Shown piece by piece: positions 59,195 through 64,000 of a stretch of DNA of 64,000 nt (positions are counted from its first letter, which is position 1; each line of letters begins with the position of its first letter). The position numbers and the translations under genes were made by a program. The notes under the pieces are model-generated. The model ran no database searches. It was not told the DNA's origin and saw only the letters and a list, made by a program, of their open reading frames with translations. This stretch comes from Flavimaribacter sediminis. Lineage in GTDB: Bacteria > Pseudomonadota > Alphaproteobacteria > Rhizobiales > Rhizobiaceae. The stretch lies in contig NZ_JAICBX010000004.1 in the NCBI RefSeq assembly GCF_019492055.1, positions 62,001 to 126,000 of the forward strand, given 5' to 3'.

Positions 59195-60106
59195 ATGCGC
59201 AAAATTATCGGAAGCCTGATTGTGCTGGCGGTTATCGCCGCCGTCGTTCTCTGGTTTCTGAGCGCTCCCGGCCCACTCCCGCAATCGGCCTTCGACGGTC
59301 TTTCCGACCCGGATCCGGAACGCGGCCGCCAGGTGTTTCTCGCCGGCGGCTGCACATCCTGCCACGCCGCGCCTGACGCCGAAGGCGAGGACAAGCTGAT
59401 CCTGAGCGGCGGGCTTGCGATCGAAAGCGATTTCGGCGTGTTCCATGCGCCGAACATCTCCAGCGATCCGAACGCGGGAATTGGCGGCTGGAGCTTCGCC
59501 GATTTCGCCAACGCGATGAAAGCCGGCGTCGGCGCGCGCGGCGAACATCTCTACCCGTCCTTTCCCTATACGTCCTACACCCGCATGACGATGGCGGACC
59601 TGAACGACCTGTTCGCCTATATGCAGACCTTGCCCGCCAGCAGCGAGGCTTCGCTCGGGCATGACCTTCCGTTTCCCTTCAACATTCGCCGCGGCCTGGG
59701 ACTGTGGAAAATGCTCTATCTCAAGGATGGGCCGGTGGTTGACCTCGCCGGCGCCGACGAACAGGTCGCGCGCGGCCAGTATCTCGTCGAGGGGGCGGGC
59801 CATTGCGGCGAATGCCACACGCCGCGGGACATGATCGGCGGACTGAAACGCGCCGCCTGGCTTTCCGGCGCCCCGAATCCCGACGGTCCGGGCGTCATTC
59901 CCAACATCACGCCGGACGGCGGCGTGGCGTCGTGGAGCGCCGCCGACATCGCCTACTATCTGGAAAGCGGCTTCACGCCTGATTTCGATTCCGTCGGCGG
60001 CTCCATGGTGGCCGTGCAAAAGAATTTCGCCGAATTGCCGGCTTCCGACCGAGAGGCGGTCGCGGCTTACCTCAAGGCCATTCCCGGGCATCCCGACGGC
60101 TATTGA
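59195..60106 (+). CDS. Diheme c-type cytochrome
   Basis: 303 residues. N-terminal membrane anchor IGSLIVLAVIAAVVLWFL (signal-anchor or uncleaved signal). Two heme sites, CTSCH (53-57) in AGGCTSCHAAPDAEG and CGECH (204-208) in GHCGECHTPRDMIGG, each with a later Met or helical cytochrome region (NMVP-type TRMTMADLNDLFAYMQTL). Resembles the diheme subunits of membrane dehydrogenases or cytochrome c'-linked electron carriers. Genes for such proteins are often found next to cytochrome c' genes, as here. Confidence 0.92.
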   Translation: MRKIIGSLIVLAVIAAVVLWFLSAPGPLPQSAFDGLSDPDPERGRQVFLAGGCTSCHAAPDAEGEDKLILSGGLAIESDFGVFHAPNISSDPNAGIGGWSFADFANAMKAGVGARGEHLYPSFPYTSYTRMTMADLNDLFAYMQTLPASSEASLGHDLPFPFNIRRGLGLWKMLYLKDGPVVDLAGADEQVARGQYLVEGAGHCGECHTPRDMIGGLKRAAWLSGAPNPDGPGVIPNITPDGGVASWSAADIAYYLESGFTPDFDSVGGSMVAVQKNFAELPASDREAVAAYLKAIPGHPDGY

Positions 60107-60196
60107 CAAAACCTGTCTTCGCCGTTCCGCTTGCGGTCTCAACGATCGAACTCTATTCCGAGCTTCGAAATGTCTGCATAAAGCTCCGAGGTCAGC

Positions 60197-60979
60197 ATGC
60201 TAAGTGAAGAACAGCGCGCGGAGGCGATCGCCTCCCTCCTGGAAAGTCATCGCACGAAGGTGCAGGGACGTCGCCCGTCGGAAATGTTTCCCGACATCGA
60301 AATCGAGGATTCCTATGCGATATCCTCCGGCGTCGCCGAAGAACGGGTGCGGCAGGGACGCAAGATCGTCGGTCACAAGATTGGTCTCACGTCCAAGGCG
60401 ATGCAGGCGTCCTCGAAGATCGATGAGCCGGATTACGGCTATCTGTTCGACGATCTCGTGCTGCAGGACGGCGCGAAGGTGGCGTTCGAGACATTTTGCG
60501 TGCCCCGCGTCGAGCCGGAGCTCACCTTCATTCTGAAGGAGCCGCTGAAAGGGCCAGGCGTCGGCCTCGTCGACGTCATGCGGGCGACCGAATGGGTCGT
60601 GCCGTCGATCGAGATCATCGACGCGCGGGTGACGGAGCCGCGCAAGATCTTCGACACGGTGGCCGACAACGGCGCGGCGGCCGGCATCGTTCTCGGTGGT
60701 CGTCCGGTGCGGCCGGAGGACGTGGACCTGCGCTGGGTCGGCGCGATTTTCTATCGCAATTCGGAAATCGAGGAGACCGGCATTGCTGCGGGCGTGCTTG
60801 GACATCCGGCGATGGCGATCGCCTGGCTCGCCAACAAGCTTGGACCTTTCGGAACGACGCTCGAGCCTGGGCAGCTGATGCTTTCAGGCTCGTTTACCCG
60901 TCCGGTCTGGGCGAGCAAGGGCGACACGCTGCACGCCGACTTCGGTCCGCTCGGCTCCGTCGCTGTCCAGTTCGTGTGA
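60197..60979 (+). CDS. hpaH: 2-oxo-hepta-3-ene-1,7-dioate hydratase (HpaH/HpcG family)
   Basis: 260 residues. MhpD/HpaH hydratase: [38 protein letters not shown] (metal-ligand E-P-E-L), [16 protein letters not shown] (third acidic ligand) and [17 protein letters not shown]. Hydrates the enol intermediate in homoprotocatechuate (4-hydroxyphenylacetate) breakdown; the substrate is inferred because no neighbouring meta-cleavage genes are present. ATG 60197 follows GAGGTCAGC. Cytoplasmic, unlike the exported relative at 38486. Confidence 0.88.
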   Translation: MLSEEQRAEAIASLLESHRTKVQGRRPSEMFPDIEIEDSYAISSGVAEERVRQGRKIVGHKIGLTSKAMQASSKIDEPDYGYLFDDLVLQDGAKVAFETFCVPRVEPELTFILKEPLKGPGVGLVDVMRATEWVVPSIEIIDARVTEPRKIFDTVADNGAAAGIVLGGRPVRPEDVDLRWVGAIFYRNSEIEETGIAAGVLGHPAMAIAWLANKLGPFGTTLEPGQLMLSGSFTRPVWASKGDTLHADFGPLGSVAVQFV

Positions 60980-61225
60980 GGAAACGGCTTCGCCTTGCCG
61001 GTGAATGACGTCAGGAGCCGTCTGCTGTCGGGCGGACGGCTGACAGGCCTCAAGGGCGGTGTGTCCCAGCCGAGGCTCGCCTCATTGTTGCTCAGATGGC
61101 TTCCCGTTAACAATCATGAGTTGTGGAAACATTGACCGGTGTCATCGTTATAATTAGTCTGATGTCTTCAAGCGCCAGTTTCAAGACTCGTTTTCCGATT
61201 GCATACAGGGGCGAGGACCGCCGCC

Positions 61226-62494
61226 ATGAAAGAGCACTCCGTGACCGGAACCGTCGGAATGCGGCTGATTGTCGGCGCCATCGCTGCGTGCCTTTGCAGT
61301 GGAGCGGTCGCCCAGGATGCTCAGCCGACCGAAACGGACTGGTTGGAGTGGGAGACGGCGACGGGAGACTGGGGTGGCGCAAGAACGCGGCTCGAGGATC
61401 AGGGCGTGACATTCTCGCTGAATTACACCGGCGATCTGCTGGGCAATCCGACCGGCGGGACGAGTCAGGAAACCGCCTATGCATCGGGTCTCTACGGATC
61501 GGTCGTCTTCGACTTCGAGAAACTCTTCGACATCAAGGGGCTGACGCTTTACGCCGGCGCCTCGATACAGCAGGGACGCGATCTGTCGGTCGACGCGATC
61601 GGAAACATCTTCGGCGTCGCGGAGGCTTTCGCCGGGGCCGTCGCCCGTCTCGATCAGCTCTATTTCGAACAGTCCCTGTTCCATGACAGGCTGCAGATCG
61701 CCGTGGGACGGCTCGCCGCCGGCGACGATTTCGCCACAGCCGACAGTTACGACTATTACGTCAGCGCCGCGGTGAACGGAAATCCGACGGGCATACTCGA
61801 GAACTTTCCGTCGTTTACAACGCCTCCGTACACGCAGTGGGGCGCGCGGGTGAAGCTGGCGACGACGGACAACGTTTCGGTTGTGGCCGGCGCCTACAAT
61901 GCGGACCCTTCCGTTCAGGACGACGACATGCACGGCGTGGACTTCCGGTTCAATCCGCAGGACGGCGTGCTGTATCTCGCCCAGATCGGCGTTTCGACCA
62001 ATCAGGACAGTTCTTCAAGCTGGCTGCGGGGCCGCTATGTGCTCGGCGGCGTCTATGACAGCAGCGACTATGCGTATCTTTCGGATTCGACGCGCACGAA
62101 GTCGGGCAATTACGGTTTCTACGCCATCGCCGAGCAGATGCTCTACCGCGAAGCCGGCGGCAACGGAAACCAGGGGCTGACGGCCTGGGCGACGGTGGTC
62201 GTTGCTCCAGACCAGCAGATCAACACGCTGCCCTTCAGCATCTATGGCGGCGCCTATTACACGGGATTGTTCGACGGGCGCGAGAACGATGTTACAGCCG
62301 TCGCACTCTATGTTGGATCGTTCAGCGAGGACCTGCCGGGGCAAAGCGCCGAGACCGTTCTGGAAATCAATCACCGGTTCCAGATTTCGAAATCCACCTA
62401 TATCACGCCGGATTTCCAGTACGTGTTCAGGCCGAATGGCGGCGGGATTCCCGACGCAGCGGTGTTCGGCTTCGAAGCGTCGATCGACTTCTAG
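61226..62494 (+). CDS. OprB-family carbohydrate-selective porin
   Basis: 422 residues. Signal peptide GMRLIVGAIAACLCSGAVAQ (cleavage after A-V-A). The mature chain begins DWGGARTRLEDQGVTFSLNY, the OprB signature, and then shows alternating amphipathic strands ending in an aromatic C-terminus (ASIDF), as outer-membrane barrels require. Lets glucose or related sugars diffuse across the outer membrane. ATG 61226 is chosen because it leaves the complete signal peptide; no strong ribosome site is visible and ATG 61259 is possible. The 246-bp upstream gap holds no other feature I can support. Confidence 0.88.
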   Translation: MKEHSVTGTVGMRLIVGAIAACLCSGAVAQDAQPTETDWLEWETATGDWGGARTRLEDQGVTFSLNYTGDLLGNPTGGTSQETAYASGLYGSVVFDFEKLFDIKGLTLYAGASIQQGRDLSVDAIGNIFGVAEAFAGAVARLDQLYFEQSLFHDRLQIAVGRLAAGDDFATADSYDYYVSAAVNGNPTGILENFPSFTTPPYTQWGARVKLATTDNVSVVAGAYNADPSVQDDDMHGVDFRFNPQDGVLYLAQIGVSTNQDSSSSWLRGRYVLGGVYDSSDYAYLSDSTRTKSGNYGFYAIAEQMLYREAGGNGNQGLTAWATVVVAPDQQINTLPFSIYGGAYYTGLFDGRENDVTAVALYVGSFSEDLPGQSAETVLEINHRFQISKSTYITPDFQYVFRPNGGGIPDAAVFGFEASIDF

Positions 62495-62586
62495 GTGCGA
62501 GCGCTCACTCACGGAAGAGGTCTGGCGTTGGGTCTGAGATTTTGTTGAAACAAGACGCGCGGCAGGTCTTCCCACACTCTCGTCGT

Positions 62587-62973
62587 TCAACCAAACACGG
62601 CGAACCCTTCCGCAACTCGCGAGACTACCGCGAAGACGATCACCACCATTACAATACATAACGCAAATCCGCCGATCGTCAGATAGATCAACAGAAATCG
62701 TAGCTGGACGGTGATACCGGTCGCGTCTTTCCCCTCTGGAAGCAGTTGCGCGATTGCAGCAGTCCGCCGCTGGATTCCCAGCACGAGAAGTCCAACCGCC
62801 ACGAGGATGCTGCTGACAACGACGCCGATGGACCAGAAGGATGGAGAAGACGGAGGCCGGTCAGCGATGAAGAAGCTCGCAGTTATCAGACCGGATGCGA
62901 TAAACAATAGTATAGCGTTTAGCCAATAACTTACGCGAAATAAGAATAGAATTCCAGAATTCACATTCTCCAC
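62587..62973 (-). CDS. Small membrane protein, unknown
   Basis: 128 residues. Three hydrophobic segments: WLNAILLFIASGLITASFFI, GVVVSSILVAVGLLVLGI and FLLIYLTIGGFALCIVMVVI. The loop between the last two (QRRTAAIAQLLPEGKDATGI) is polar. Lower GC at its start than neighbouring genes. No family recognised. It may be an integral membrane regulator or transporter accessory; nothing in the neighbourhood hints at which. Confidence 0.6.
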   Translation of the reverse strand: MENVNSGILFLFRVSYWLNAILLFIASGLITASFFIADRPPSSPSFWSIGVVVSSILVAVGLLVLGIQRRTAAIAQLLPEGKDATGITVQLRFLLIYLTIGGFALCIVMVVIVFAVVSRVAEGFAVFG

Positions 62974-63148
62974 GTTTTCCTGGCCTCATTCCGAATATCA
63001 CATAAATCATCAGGCGCTGGATCGAAATAAAACAGCATGAAACTTCCCGTTTCAACTATGGATATTTCTGCGTGCCGGATATCGCATCATATCAGAGTAT
63101 GATATTCTTTTAGATCTCACTATTAACCGGGAACAAGGATCCTATCTG

Positions 63149-63940
63149 ATGCCCGGTGGGTCTGGCGATGCGAGCTTGGCTGGAAGCTACTTCCGGATTG
63201 AGCGTAAAGGCGATGATTTTCCTTTCTACAGGGGGGCTCCGGTTGCCTTGACGAGCGCTCAATGGTGGCTCGTGATGCTTGGCGTCGCAGTTGGCTTCGC
63301 CGCGCTCATTTTTCCGCCGCCATTTCTGCGCGGGTCAGTAAGCAATTTTGTGCCTGCTGTCCTTTATTGCGTCCTCCCTCTGGCGGCACTTGCCTTCGTA
63401 TCCGGGGGCGCCTGGACTGCCATTTTCAGGCCTCTGAGGGTTCGAGACGGATTCTGGATGGTTGGTTTTGCCATTCTCAATATCGCCATCACGTTCGTCG
63501 TCGGTTCCATCATGATCGGCGTGATGGAGACGTCCGCCAATGATGCGGTCGGTTCCGCGGCCACGCAGAGCGGCGGCGCCCTTGTTCTGTTCCTTGCTCG
63601 AACCGCAATCCAGCTCTTCGGCGAAGAGGTGATGTCGATCCTGCCGTTCCTTGCAATTCTATATTGGCTTGTTGCGCGGCGTTCCTTCAGCCGGAAGACT
63701 GCAGTGATCATCGCGACATTGCTCGTTGCGATCATCTTCGCGGCCGCGCACTTGCCGACATATGATTGGAACGTTCCCCAAACGCTTATGGGCGTCGGCG
63801 TCGCACGGATTGTGCTGCTTTTGCCGTATATCATCACCAAGAACATCCTGGTCTCCACAGGAGCCCATATCGTCAACGACTGGATGATGTTCGCTGTCTC
63901 GATATTCGCAGCGGGCGCGAGTTCTGCCGATACCGGCTAA
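63149..63940 (+). CDS. CPBP-family intramembrane glutamic protease
   Basis: 263 residues, about 7-8 hydrophobic segments. The CPBP (Abi) motifs are LFGEEVMSILPFLAILYWLV (E-E pair of motif 1), IIFAAAHLPTYDWN (motif 2 His), and GAHIVNDWMMFAV (motif 3 His-x-x-x-D/N). The Arg of EExxxR is not visible, so catalysis may use a variant site. Such proteases process prenylated or peptide substrates in the membrane and are found with bacteriocin immunity and other systems. Start ATG 63149 is not backed by a strong ribosome site. Confidence 0.82.
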   Translation: MPGGSGDASLAGSYFRIERKGDDFPFYRGAPVALTSAQWWLVMLGVAVGFAALIFPPPFLRGSVSNFVPAVLYCVLPLAALAFVSGGAWTAIFRPLRVRDGFWMVGFAILNIAITFVVGSIMIGVMETSANDAVGSAATQSGGALVLFLARTAIQLFGEEVMSILPFLAILYWLVARRSFSRKTAVIIATLLVAIIFAAAHLPTYDWNVPQTLMGVGVARIVLLLPYIITKNILVSTGAHIVNDWMMFAVSIFAAGASSADTG

Positions 63941-63978
63941 ATCAGGTTTAGGCCGGGGGCGGAAAGGGGAGGAGTGAC

Positions 63979-64000
63979 ATGCACACCGAATGGTTTTTGG
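63979..64000 (+). CDS. First codons of a further gene (partial, unidentified)
   Basis: GGGGAGGAGTGAC precedes ATG 63979, and the frame MHTEWFL is open to the window edge. A true gene start is likely from the strong ribosome site but only seven codons can be read. Confidence 0.5.

Noticed and set aside
61007-61046. Hairpin AGCCGTC/GACGGCT after hpaH as a terminator
   Set aside because: Stem is short with a large loop and no T-run follows on either strand.

Overview
The window is GC-rich (GC-poor only in a few accessory stretches) and reads as alphaproteobacterial, probably Hyphomicrobiales. Pointers are a heterodimeric methylmalonyl-CoA mutase, Liv-type and TRAP uptake operons, a UbiC chorismate lyase, cytochrome c' with a diheme partner, and dispersed palindromic repeats of a type common in that class. 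Taxonomy is inferred from gene style only. No rRNA, tRNA or CRISPR array was seen.

Layout. 1-3.6 kb: a catalase cut by the window edge, an MHS-type MFS transporter, and a RidA/ACT-domain pair. 3.7-14.1 kb: an accessory block holding a NarL-type response regulator, a 7TM sensor kinase and about nine orphan genes, most of them exported or membrane proteins. It lies between two copies (A, B) of a mosaic repeat built from the 3' ends of an SMP-30-like gene and a livF gene. 14.1-21.2 kb: a second accessory block (LysE exporter, OmpA-like protein, IS30 and IS3 remnants, MerR-CMD-propeller operon, TetR-MFS operon) that ends at the intact livF 3' end (copy C). 21.3-26.4 kb: a complete branched-chain-amino-acid-type ABC operon. 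26.4-29.1 kb: an MFS gene bracketed by 239-bp direct repeats. 29.1-34.0 kb: methylmalonyl-CoA mutase (mutB, mutA) and a SulP permease without a STAS domain. 34.2-44.8 kb: mostly housekeeping or metabolic genes (VOC protein, zinc peptidase, HerA-like ATPase, decayed YjbR gene, exported hydratase, methyltransferase, HAD dehalogenase, aminotransferase, Fe-type SOD, DUF3604). 44.8-49.1 kb: a GC-poor accessory island (HxlR/DUF1428, an HEPN-like protein, Fic/antitoxin pair 1) bounded by a remnant and the intact 3' end of a lysR gene. 49.1-55.1 kb: LysR regulator, CoA-transferase, HMG-CoA-lyase-like enzyme and TRAP transporter, a coherent uptake-and-cleavage operon. 55.1-55.9 kb: Fic/antitoxin pair 2, inserted at the 3' end of dctM. 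56-64 kb: AraC/SDR pair, ubiC, two c-type cytochromes, an HpaH-like hydratase, an OprB-like porin, a small membrane protein, a CPBP protease and the first codons of another gene.

The strongest novel signal is architectural. At least three times, accessory DNA lies between two copies of the 3' end of a host gene (livF, lysR, dctM). At dctM the two 26-bp copies differ only at third codon positions. This suggests insertion at gene 3' ends by elements that carry a substitute gene end, yet no integrase is visible in the window. Two of the cargoes are paralogous Fic/antitoxin modules in which the Fic proteins lack the second arginine of the Fic motif and the antitoxins lack the Ser/Thr of the inhibitory motif.
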